In this document: piece after piece, positions 57,400 through 64,000 of the stretch
Layout: each line of letters starts with the position of its first letter
Numbering within the stretch: the stretch's first letter is position 1
Assembly: GCF_020564565.1 (NCBI RefSeq)
Contig: NZ_JAJCTD010000002.1
Coordinates: 186,001-250,000, forward strand
Direction: 5' to 3'
Length of the DNA stretch: 64,000 bases
Origin: Rhodobacter sp. Har01
GTDB taxonomy: Bacteria; Pseudomonadota; Alphaproteobacteria; Rhodobacterales; Rhodobacteraceae
The notes under the pieces: model-generated
Databases searched by the model: none
What the model saw: the letters and a program-made list of their open reading frames with translations, nothing else
What the model was told of the DNA's origin: nothing
Translations under genes and position numbers: made by a program

Positions 57400-59832
57400 A
57401 TGGACGATCTGGCGATTGCCGGGCCGCTGCGCGCGGCTTTGGCGGCAAAGGGCTATGCGGCGCTGACCTCGGTGCAAGAGGCTGTGCTGGTGCCCGAGGC
57501 GGCGGGGCGCGACCTGCTGGTTTCGGCGCAGACGGGCAGCGGCAAGACGGTGGCCTTTGGCCTGGCGATGGCGCCCGAGGTGCTGGGCAGCGTCGAGCGG
57601 CTGATGCCGGCGGAGAAGCCGCTGGCGCTGGTGATCGCGCCGACGCGCGAACTGGCCCTGCAGGTGAAGCACGAATTCGAGTGGCTGTATGCCGAGGCCG
57701 GGGTGCAGCTGGCCTCCTGCGTGGGGGGCATGGACTACCGCACCGAACGCCGGGCGCTGGACCGCGGGGCGCATGTCGTGGTGGGCACGCCGGGCCGGTT
57801 GCGCGACCACGTCGAGCGCGGGTCGCTGGACCTGTCGGCGCTGAAGGCCGTGGTGCTGGACGAGGCCGACGAGATGCTGGACATGGGGTTCGCCGAGGAC
57901 CTTGAGTTCCTGCTCGGTTCGGCCCCTGCGGAAAAGCGGGTGCTGATGTTTTCGGCCACGGTGCCGAAAGAGATCGAAAAGCTGGCGCGGACCTATCAGC
58001 GCGAGGCGCTGCGGGTGGTGGCACAGGGCGAGGCACAACAGCACGCTGACATCGAATATCAGGCGGTCAGCGTCGCCAGCCGCGACAAGGAACCGGCGAT
58101 CTTCAACCTTCTGCGCTTCCATGAGGCGCAGACGGCGATCGTGTTCTGCAAGACGCGGGCCAACGTGAACCACCTGTTCGCACGGATGGTGAACCGGGGC
58201 TTCCAGGTGGTGGCGCTGTCGGGCGAGTTGAGCCAGGGCGAGCGGATGCATGCCCTGCAGGCGCTGCGCGACGGCCGGGCGCGGGTCTGCATCGCGACTG
58301 ACGTGGCGGCGCGCGGCATCGACCTGCCGGGGCTGGAACTGGTGATCCACGCCGACCTGCCGACCAACCCCGACACCCTGCTGCACCGGTCGGGGCGCAC
58401 CGGGCGGGCGGGCCGCAAGGGCCTGTCGGTGCTGGTGGTGCCCTCGGCCGAGTTCCGCAAGGCCAACCGCATCCTGCAGGGGGCGAAGGTGACGGCGGAA
58501 TGGGGCAAGGCCCCCACGGCAGAAGAGGTGCAGGCGCGCGAGGATTCGCGGCTGATGTCCGATGCGGTGCTGGCCGCGCCCGCGCCCGAGGAAGAGGCGC
58601 TGGTCGAGGCGATCCTGGACAAGCACGCGCCCGAAGCGCTGGCGGCGGCCTTCGTGCGGATGTGGCGCAAGGGTCGCGCGGCGCCCGAGGTGTTGTCGGA
58701 CGAGCCGATGCCGGCGGCGGCGCCGCCGGTGCGGCCGCGGGGCGAGTTCGGGGCGGCGGTGTGGTTCCGGCTGTCGGTCGGCCACACCGGCCGGGCCGAG
58801 GCGCGCTGGCTCTTGCCAAAGGTCTGCGAGGCGGGCGGCGTGTCGAAGGATTCGATCGGCGCGATCCGGGTGCAGCAGGAGGTGACCTTCATGCAGATCG
58901 CCGAAGCCGCGGCGCCGCGGTTCGGGCAGAGCCTGGAGATCGAGCCGGGCCTGGTGATGGAGCGGATCGAAGGCGAGCCGGACCTTGCCCGCCCCGAGCG
59001 CGGCGCGCCCCGGGCCGAGGCCCGTCCGCCGCGACGGGACGAGCGGGAAAAGCCGCCCTACAGCCCGAAGCCTTCACGCTTTGTCGATGAGGGTGAAGCG
59101 GGCGCGGCGCCGGAAGCTGCGCCGCGCAAGCCTTGGGTGAAGAAGGCCGAGGGCGAGGACCGCAAGCCGTGGAAACCGCGCGAAGCGACCGCGGAACGCA
59201 AGCCCTACGCGCCGCGGGATGGCGACGCGCCGCGCAAACCCTACGCGCCTCGCGACGCTGACGCCCCGCGCAAGCCCTGGGCGCCGCGCGATGGCGATGC
59301 CCCGCGCAAGCCTTACGCGCCGCGAGACGGGGATGCTCCGCGCAAGCCCTATGCGCCGCGGGACGGCGATGCCCCGCGCAAGCCCTGGGTCGCCCGCGAG
59401 GGCGCCGAAGGCGCGGCAGCGAAAAAGCCGCGCTGGACGCCGGATGATCGGGCCGAGCGCGGCGAAGGCAGCGCCCCGGCCAAGGCGCCCTATCGCTCGA
59501 CCGGGTTCAAGTCGCATGGTGGTGCAGCCGGCAAGCCGGCCCGCGCGGCGGGTTACAAGAGCCATGCTGCCGAAGGCACCGGCTTCAAGCCGCGCGCCGA
59601 GGGCGACCGGCCGGCGCCCAAGGGCGACTGGAAGCCGCGCGAGGCGCGGGCCGAAGACGGCGACCGCCCGCGCAAGCCGGGCGGGCCCAAGCCGGCCGGC
59701 AAGAGCTGGGGCACGAAAAGCAACGCCAGCGCCGAAAAACGCCCCTTCGCGACGAAGAAGCCGACGGCCCCGAAGACGGACCCGAAGGATACCTCGAAGC
59801 GGTTCACCCCGCCGAAGAAGCCGCGCAGCTGA
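57400..59832 (+). CDS. DEAD-box ATP-dependent RNA helicase (DeaD/CsdA-like) with repeat tail
   Basis: The protein has 810 residues. All helicase motifs are present: A-Q-T-G-S-G-K-T (43-50), P-T-R-E-L-A (81-86), D-E-A-D (154-157), S-A-T (185-187), then D-V-A-A-R-G-I-D and H-R-S-G-R-T-G-R-A-G-R. A DbpA-type RNA-binding domain follows at about 445-515 (V-W-F-R-L-S-V-G-H). The last 250 residues are Lys, Arg and Pro rich, with about six copies of a 12-residue unit ending A-P-R-K-P-Y/W. It probably remodels rRNA or mRNA structure, as CsdA does in the cold. Monocistronic. Confidence 0.92.
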   Translation: MDDLAIAGPLRAALAAKGYAALTSVQEAVLVPEAAGRDLLVSAQTGSGKTVAFGLAMAPEVLGSVERLMPAEKPLALVIAPTRELALQVKHEFEWLYAEAGVQLASCVGGMDYRTERRALDRGAHVVVGTPGRLRDHVERGSLDLSALKAVVLDEADEMLDMGFAEDLEFLLGSAPAEKRVLMFSATVPKEIEKLARTYQREALRVVAQGEAQQHADIEYQAVSVASRDKEPAIFNLLRFHEAQTAIVFCKTRANVNHLFARMVNRGFQVVALSGELSQGERMHALQALRDGRARVCIATDVAARGIDLPGLELVIHADLPTNPDTLLHRSGRTGRAGRKGLSVLVVPSAEFRKANRILQGAKVTAEWGKAPTAEEVQAREDSRLMSDAVLAAPAPEEEALVEAILDKHAPEALAAAFVRMWRKGRAAPEVLSDEPMPAAAPPVRPRGEFGAAVWFRLSVGHTGRAEARWLLPKVCEAGGVSKDSIGAIRVQQEVTFMQIAEAAAPRFGQSLEIEPGLVMERIEGEPDLARPERGAPRAEARPPRRDEREKPPYSPKPSRFVDEGEAGAAPEAAPRKPWVKKAEGEDRKPWKPREATAERKPYAPRDGDAPRKPYAPRDADAPRKPWAPRDGDAPRKPYAPRDGDAPRKPYAPRDGDAPRKPWVAREGAEGAAAKKPRWTPDDRAERGEGSAPAKAPYRSTGFKSHGGAAGKPARAAGYKSHAAEGTGFKPRAEGDRPAPKGDWKPREARAEDGDRPRKPGGPKPAGKSWGTKSNASAEKRPFATKKPTAPKTDPKDTSKRFTPPKKPRS
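59197..59403 (+). repeat. 36-bp tandem repeat in the helicase tail
   Basis: Five full 36-bp units plus a partial sixth start at 59197, each encoding R-K-P-Y/W-A-P-R-D-G/A-D-A-P. Units are near identical, with third-position changes. Confidence 0.9.
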
Positions 59833-59970
59833 TCGGCGCGAAAGGGCCAACCCGCGCGCGGCAGGCCGTCCGGCCCGATCAATATCCGGGGGTCGCGCCG
59901 TGTCTTGCGCGACGCGGCCCCCCGGCCCTTTGTCCTTTGCGACCCAAGCGCGCACCGCTATCCTTGCGCC

Positions 59971-61224
59971 ATGCCCGCCCTCTGCCGCGACTGCCTGACC
60001 CGTTTCGAGACCGGCGCGCGCTGCCCCGCCTGCCGGTCCCCCCGCATCGTGGCCCACCCCGAGCTGGACCGCCTTTCCATCGCCCACATGGACTGCGACG
60101 CCTTCTACGCCAGCGTCGAGAAACGCGATGACCCGGCACTTCGCGACCGCCCTGTCATCGTCGGCGGCGGCACCCGGGGCGTCGTCTCCACCTGCTGCTA
60201 TCTGGCCCGCATCCAGGGCGTCCGCTCGGCCATGCCGATGTTTCAGGCCCTGAAGCTCTGCCCCGACGCCGCGGTGGTGAAGCCCCGGATGACGGTCTAT
60301 GTCGAAGCCTCGCGTGCGATCCGGGCGATGATGGAGGCACTGACCCCCGCCATCGAGCCGCTTTCCCTCGACGAGGCCTTTCTCGACCTGACCGGCACCG
60401 CCCGCCTGCACGGCGCGCCGCCCGCCGTGTTGCTGGCCCGGCTGACCAAGGCGATGGAGACGGAACTTGGCCTTACCGGATCAATCGGTCTGTCGCACAA
60501 CAAGTTCCTCGCCAAGATCGCCAGCGACCTGGACAAGCCGCGCGGCTTTTCCGTCATCGGAAAGGCCGAAACGCAGGCCTTCCTCACCTCAAAACCGGTC
60601 CGCATCATCTGGGGCGTCGGCACCGCGACGCAATCCGCCCTCGATGCCGCCGGCATCCGGACCATTGCCGACCTCCTTCGCTGGGACCGCGCCGATCTGG
60701 TGGCCCGCTTCGGCCACATGGGGGAACGCCTGTTCCACCTCGCCCGCGGCGAGGACAGCCGCCAAGTCAACCGCGACGAGCGGCCGAAGTCGATCTCGAA
60801 GGAGACGACCTTTTTCGAAGACACCTCTGACCCCGACCTCTTGGACGGGCACCTGTGGCGGCTGGCCGAACAGGTGGCCGACCGCGCCAAGGCCAAGGGA
60901 TTGGCCGGCCGGACCGTTACCTTGAAGCTGAAGCGCGGCGATTTCCAGCTGGTCACCCGCCGCCACGCCCTGTCGGGCGCCACCCAGCTGGCAGACCGGA
61001 TCTACCGCGCCGCCCGCGCCCTTTATGACCAGTCCGGGACGAAAGGCCCGTTCCGCCTGATCGGCGTCGGCATCGCCGACATCGTGCCGGAAACCGCGGC
61101 CGACCGGGAAGCAGACCTGCTGGACCCCGATGCCGACAAGCGCGCCGCGGCGGAACGTGCCACCGACCGCATCCGCGAAAGGTTCGGCAAGGATGCCATC
61201 ATCAAGGGCCGTGCCCTGCGGTAG
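59971..61224 (+). CDS. dinB: DNA polymerase IV (Y family) with N-terminal zinc-ribbon-like segment
   Basis: The protein has 417 residues. The core has the D-C-D-A-F-Y-A-S-V-E metal site (Asp41) and S-L-D-E-A-F (Asp134, Glu135), with a little-finger domain after about residue 260. Ahead of the polymerase are about 30 residues with C-R-D-C and C-P-A-C, a zinc-ribbon-like pair. I infer metal binding. It performs translesion synthesis. The extended frame to 59905 lacks similarity, so Met 59971 is preferred. Its stop is 2 bp from the convergent next gene. Confidence 0.93.
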   Translation: MPALCRDCLTRFETGARCPACRSPRIVAHPELDRLSIAHMDCDAFYASVEKRDDPALRDRPVIVGGGTRGVVSTCCYLARIQGVRSAMPMFQALKLCPDAAVVKPRMTVYVEASRAIRAMMEALTPAIEPLSLDEAFLDLTGTARLHGAPPAVLLARLTKAMETELGLTGSIGLSHNKFLAKIASDLDKPRGFSVIGKAETQAFLTSKPVRIIWGVGTATQSALDAAGIRTIADLLRWDRADLVARFGHMGERLFHLARGEDSRQVNRDERPKSISKETTFFEDTSDPDLLDGHLWRLAEQVADRAKAKGLAGRTVTLKLKRGDFQLVTRRHALSGATQLADRIYRAARALYDQSGTKGPFRLIGVGIADIVPETAADREADLLDPDADKRAAAERATDRIRERFGKDAIIKGRALR

Positions 61225-61226
61225 CG

Positions 61227-62105
61227 CTATTCCGCCGCCAGCGGCATCGCGCCGCGCAGACCGACCGTGATTTCGGCCATCACACCGGCCATCAACGCCC
61301 GGAAGGTTGCGAAATCCGACCTCGGCAGGATCCGCTGTTCGTCCATGTAAAGCGCACGGTCGATCTCGATCTGCACCACATGGGAATTGCGCGACGGTCG
61401 CCCGTAGGCCTGGGCGATGTAGGCGCCGGCAAAGGGCGCGTTGCGGGCCACCCGAAGGCCGGCGCCGGAAAAGGCCGCCTCAACCCGGTCCATCATGTCG
61501 CGCCCCGCCGCGGCGCCGAACCGGTCTCCCAGCACCACCTCGGGGCGGGCCTGACCCGGCCGCACATGGGCGTCGATCGCCTCGTGCGGCATCGAATGGC
61601 AATCGATCAGCAGCACCTCACCGAACTGCCGGTGGGTTTGTTCGACCAGCCCGTGCAGCGCCCGGTGATAGGGATGCCAGAAGCGTGCGATCCGCGCCTC
61701 GGCCTCGGCCAGCGGCAACTTGCCGGAATAGATCGCGCGGCCCCCCGCCACCACGCGCGGAATCACCCCCAGCCCCGAGGACACCCGCGGATTGTGCGGC
61801 GTGCGCGCCAGCCCCTCGATCACCGCGGGGTCCAGCTCGTCGGGCGCGCGGTTCAGGTCGATGAAGGCCCTTGGCACCCGGGCGGCCAGCAAGGGCGCCC
61901 CCAACTGTGGCGCCATGTCGAACAGGCGGTCAACGAAGGCGTCTTCCGAACTGCGGATCGTGCGCCGGTCCAGGGCCGACCGGGCAATGAACTCGGGCCG
62001 GTAGTCCGACCCGGAATGCGGCGAGGAAAACACCACGGCCGTGGTTTGCCGCGCGGGCCGGTGCAGGGCATAGACGTCGGACGGTGGGGCCGCGGGCAAG
62101 GTCAC
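61227..62105 (-). CDS. N-formylglutamate amidohydrolase family protein
   Basis: This 292-residue protein has S-S-P-H-S-G near the N-terminus, R-S-S-E-D-A-F-V-D, F-I-D-L-N-R-A-P-D-E-L-D and L-I-D-C-H-S-M-P. These metal and substrate residues define the FGase/HutG family, related to zinc carboxypeptidases. It would release formate from N-formylglutamate, the last step of one histidine-degradation route. No hut genes are nearby, so another N-acyl amino acid could be the substrate. Confidence 0.85.
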   Translation of the reverse strand: MTLPAAPPSDVYALHRPARQTTAVVFSSPHSGSDYRPEFIARSALDRRTIRSSEDAFVDRLFDMAPQLGAPLLAARVPRAFIDLNRAPDELDPAVIEGLARTPHNPRVSSGLGVIPRVVAGGRAIYSGKLPLAEAEARIARFWHPYHRALHGLVEQTHRQFGEVLLIDCHSMPHEAIDAHVRPGQARPEVVLGDRFGAAAGRDMMDRVEAAFSGAGLRVARNAPFAGAYIAQAYGRPSRNSHVVQIEIDRALYMDEQRILPRSDFATFRALMAGVMAEITVGLRGAMPLAAE

Positions 62106-62183
62106 CTCGGGATCGGGGTCGCAGCGCGGCCCGGGACTTCGTCAGCCATGATATAGCGGCATTCGCGGCAAAGCCAAAACCTC

Positions 62184-62212
62184 TTGCGGCGGCAGGCGAC
62201 TCTCAGTATAGA
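62184..62212 (+). promoter_or_regulatory. Candidate promoter for tRNA-Val
   Basis: TTGCGG (62184-62189) and TATAGA (62207-62212) are spaced by exactly 17 bp, about 78 bp before the tRNA. The -10 matches four of six consensus bases and the -35 three. Confidence 0.35.
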
Positions 62213-62289
62213 CCGCCCACGCCGACGCGGACATCCCGCGTCCTTTTCGTTTGCGCGACGGGGACGTACGGGAATTCGCAAGGACAGGC

Positions 62290-62364
62290 GGGCGGTTAGC
62301 TCAGCGGTAGAGCACTACGTTGACATCGTAGTGGCCACTGGTTCGATCCCAGTACCGCCCACCA
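62290..62364 (+). tRNA. tRNA-Val (anticodon GAC)
   Basis: The 75-nt cloverleaf includes an encoded CCA. The acceptor stem GGGCGGT pairs with ACCGCCC. The D arm is GCTC/GAGC, the anticodon stem CTACG/CGTAG has loop TTGACAT, and the T arm ACTGG/CCAGT has loop TTCGATC. The anticodon GAC reads GTC and GTT valine codons. It lies 76 bp before rpmJ. Confidence 0.96.
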
Positions 62365-62440
62365 TTCACCGCCTCTGGCAGCAGGGGCAAGGGTTTTCAT
62401 CTGGCGCGAGGCTGCGCCGCGAAAGTAGGGAGGACCGACC

Positions 62441-62566
62441 ATGAAGGTTGCCAACTCGCTCCGCTCGCTGAAGACGCGTCATCGCGATTGCCAGGTCGTG
62501 CGCCGCAAGGGCCGGGTCTACGTGATCAACAAGACGCAGAAGCGCTACAAGGCCCGCCAGGGCTGA
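62441..62566 (+). CDS. rpmJ: 50S ribosomal protein L36
   Basis: This 41-residue basic protein begins [11 protein letters not shown] and ends [17 protein letters not shown] is the L36 core. Only one Cys remains, so this is the zinc-independent C-minus form and the four-ligand zinc site is absent. GGGAGGA precedes the ATG. A terminator follows. Confidence 0.96.
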   Translation: MKVANSLRSLKTRHRDCQVVRRKGRVYVINKTQKRYKARQG

Positions 62567-62596
62567 GCACGCTTCCGGCAAGCCGGATCACCAAAG

Positions 62597-62626
62597 GGCC
62601 GCCCGCGGGACACCGGGGCGGCCTTT
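62597..62626 (+). terminator. Rho-independent terminator after rpmJ
   Basis: GGCCGCCC (62597-62604) pairs with GGGCGGCC (62616-62623), followed by TTTCTCTT. It lies 30 bp after the rpmJ stop. Confidence 0.85.
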
Positions 62627-62650
62627 CTCTTGCCGGAAAGGAGCCGCGCC

Positions 62651-63283
62651 GTGCACCCCAACCCCGCCTTCCGCCAGGCATCGGCGCAGGAAAACCTGGC
62701 TTTCGCCCGGGCCAACGGATTCGGGATGCTGACGGTCAACGGTGGCGAAGGACCGTTGGCGGCGCATGTGCCGTTCCTGCTGGCCGGTGACGGGCTGTCG
62801 GCCGAGGTGCATCTGGCGCGGTCGAACCCGATCGCGCGGGCCGGGTTGCCGGTGCCGGCGCTGCTGGCGGTGCAGGGGCCCTGGGCCTATGTCTCGCCCG
62901 ACTGGTACGGGCCGCATGAGCAGGTGCCCGATCAGGTGCCGACCTGGAACTACGTCGCCGTCCACCTGCGCGGCACGCTGCACTCCCTGCCGCCCGTGGC
63001 GCTGGAGCCGCATCTTGACGCGATCAGCGCCGAGCATGAGGGCAGGCTGCGGCCCAAGACGCCCTGGACCAGCGCGAAGATGAGCGATGGGGCGATGCAA
63101 AGGATGATGCGGGCCATCCTGCCGTTCCGGTTGCAGATCGAACAGGTCGACGGCACCTGGAAGCTGAACCAGAACAAACCCGCGGAGGTACGTGTCCGGG
63201 CGGCGGCGGCCCTGACCGGCTTGCCGGAGCCAGGCCGCCCGGAGCAGATCGCCGCACTGATGTTGGCGGCAAGGACGCCCTGA
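62651..63283 (+). CDS. PaiB-family FMN-binding protein
   Basis: The protein has 210 residues from a GTG start at 62651, which a GGAG site precedes by 7 bases. A TTG at 62630 is an alternative. F-G-M-L-T-V-N-G-G near residue 25, A-H-V-P-F-L-L, H-L-A-R-S-N-P, V-S-P-D-W-Y and V-P-T-W-N-Y are the PaiB/split-barrel flavin-binding pattern. PaiB was first described as a protease-synthesis regulator in Bacillus; in proteobacteria its role is unclear. It lies just after the rpmJ terminator. Confidence 0.85.
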   Translation: MHPNPAFRQASAQENLAFARANGFGMLTVNGGEGPLAAHVPFLLAGDGLSAEVHLARSNPIARAGLPVPALLAVQGPWAYVSPDWYGPHEQVPDQVPTWNYVAVHLRGTLHSLPPVALEPHLDAISAEHEGRLRPKTPWTSAKMSDGAMQRMMRAILPFRLQIEQVDGTWKLNQNKPAEVRVRAAAALTGLPEPGRPEQIAALMLAARTP

Positions 63284-63369
63284 GCTGGCTGGTGGTCCGG
63301 ATGGACAGTGCCGGACCGCACCCCTACCATCGGCCTTGCGCAAGCGGATGCGTTGCGGGAGGTGCCGGA

Positions 63370-63975
63370 ATGAAACTCTATCACTCGACCACCTCGCCTT
63401 ACGTGCGAAAGGTCATGGTTCTGGTCGCCGAGGCCGGGATTTCGGGTGTCGAGCTGGTGCATGCCTCGGGCACCCCGGTCGATCCGGGCACCATGCCGGT
63501 GGACCATAACCCGCTGGGCAAGATCCCCGCCCTGGTCACCGACGACGGCCACGCGATCTACGACAGCCGGGTGATCTGCCGCTATCTTGATTCGCTGGCC
63601 GGTGCCGGGCTTTACCCCGCGCCGCCCAGGCTGTGGGACACATTGACGCTGGAGGCCACCGCCGATGGCATCCTGGAGGCGGCGGTCCTGATGGTCTATG
63701 AGGCCCGCATCCGGCCCGAGGATCGCCGCTACGACCCCTGGACCGAAGGCCAGTGGGCCAAGATCGCCCGCGCCCTCGACGCACTGGAACAACGCTGGAT
63801 GGACCACCTGGAAGGGCCGCTGGACATGGGTCAGGTCGCGGTGGCCTGCGCCCTGGGGTACCTGGATTTCCGCCACTCGGCCCGGGCCTGGCGGGCGGCT
63901 CATCCCGATCTGGCCGCCTGGGAGGCCGAGTTTTCAGCCCGGCCGTCGATGACGGCGACCCAGCCGGTTGGCTGA
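63370..63975 (+). CDS. Glutathione S-transferase family protein
   Basis: From the Met at 63370 the protein has 201 residues. The thioredoxin-like N-terminal domain has S-P-Y-V-R-K-V, N-P-L-G-K-I-P-A-L with the cis-Pro, and Y-D-S-R-V-I-C-R-Y-L for the gamma-glutamyl site. An all-helical C-terminal domain follows. This pattern is typical of bacterial GSTs of the YibF type. The catalytic first residue would be Ser or Thr in S-T-T-S-P. The substrate is unknown. The GGAGGTGCCGG upstream supports this start. Confidence 0.9.
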   Translation: MKLYHSTTSPYVRKVMVLVAEAGISGVELVHASGTPVDPGTMPVDHNPLGKIPALVTDDGHAIYDSRVICRYLDSLAGAGLYPAPPRLWDTLTLEATADGILEAAVLMVYEARIRPEDRRYDPWTEGQWAKIARALDALEQRWMDHLEGPLDMGQVAVACALGYLDFRHSARAWRAAHPDLAAWEAEFSARPSMTATQPVG

Positions 63976-64000
63976 TGGTGGTGCCCGGACTGCATTTTCC

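Noticed and set aside
57129..57905. Gly/Arg-rich plus-strand frame overlapping the helicase start
   Set aside because: It is a shifted frame of the helicase gene with no motif; the helicase motifs are unambiguous.

Overview
The window is a GC-rich chromosomal segment of an alphaproteobacterium, most likely order Rhodobacterales (Paracoccaceae-like). I infer this from the codon use, a ureDA-x-BCEFG urease operon, an Anbu/transglutaminase/alpha-E/ATP-grasp operon, a single-domain sugar ABC ATPase beside xylose genes, a 41-residue L36, and a DinB with an N-terminal zinc-ribbon-like segment. No insertion sequence, prophage, CRISPR array or rRNA is visible. One tRNA (Val, anticodon GAC) is present. 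Apart from the repeat gene the segment reads as ordinary, densely packed chromosome.

Layout. 1-5.4 kb: end of a DsbA-like thioredoxin-fold gene, a CoA transferase, proline iminopeptidase, ubiG and a subtilisin-like protease. 5.4-8.4 kb: a PAP2/haloperoxidase-like protein with a (Gly-Ser-His)12 head, divergent from a SARP-like regulator with a long C-terminal part. 8.4-10.4 kb: a YghZ-type aldo/keto reductase and a YihY/BrkB membrane protein. 10.4-18 kb: the xylose regulon, xylF-xylH-xylG-xylB-xylA on the minus strand with a divergent ROK regulator. 18-24 kb: a secreted unknown protein, an epimerase-like SDR, a methyltransferase, AMP nucleosidase, HU and an EamA exporter. 23.6-27.8 kb: an acyltransferase overlapping a fused E1 alpha/beta ketoacid dehydrogenase, with a divergent LysR regulator. 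27.8-32.9 kb: the urease operon, which includes a 56-residue HupE/UreJ-like miniprotein. 33-37 kb: the Anbu proteasome-like operon. 37.2-39.7 kb: an exported TPR protein overlapping ispE.

39.8-56.2 kb is the most unusual region. A type I secretion ABC transporter with an N-terminal C39-like segment, its HlyD-type adaptor and a small methyltransferase lead convergently into a 9.9-kb minus-strand gene of about 3305 residues. This protein is built almost entirely of an 8-residue unit (consensus A-L-T-T-A-Q-V-A). The octads are grouped into 17-octad (136-residue) super-repeats, and larger intervals equal 17 octads plus 7 or multiples of 10. Divergent from it is an OGT/SPINDLY-type O-glycosyltransferase whose catalytic His and Lys can be aligned. 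My reading is one cassette: a Thr/Ser-rich giant exoprotein, its exporter and its possible glycosyltransferase. The parts are visible in the sequence; the functional link is inference.

56.4-64 kb: small hydrophilic proteins, a DEAD-box RNA helicase with a basic 12-residue-repeat tail, dinB, an N-formylglutamate amidohydrolase-like gene, tRNA-Val, rpmJ, a PaiB-like flavin-binding protein and a glutathione S-transferase.
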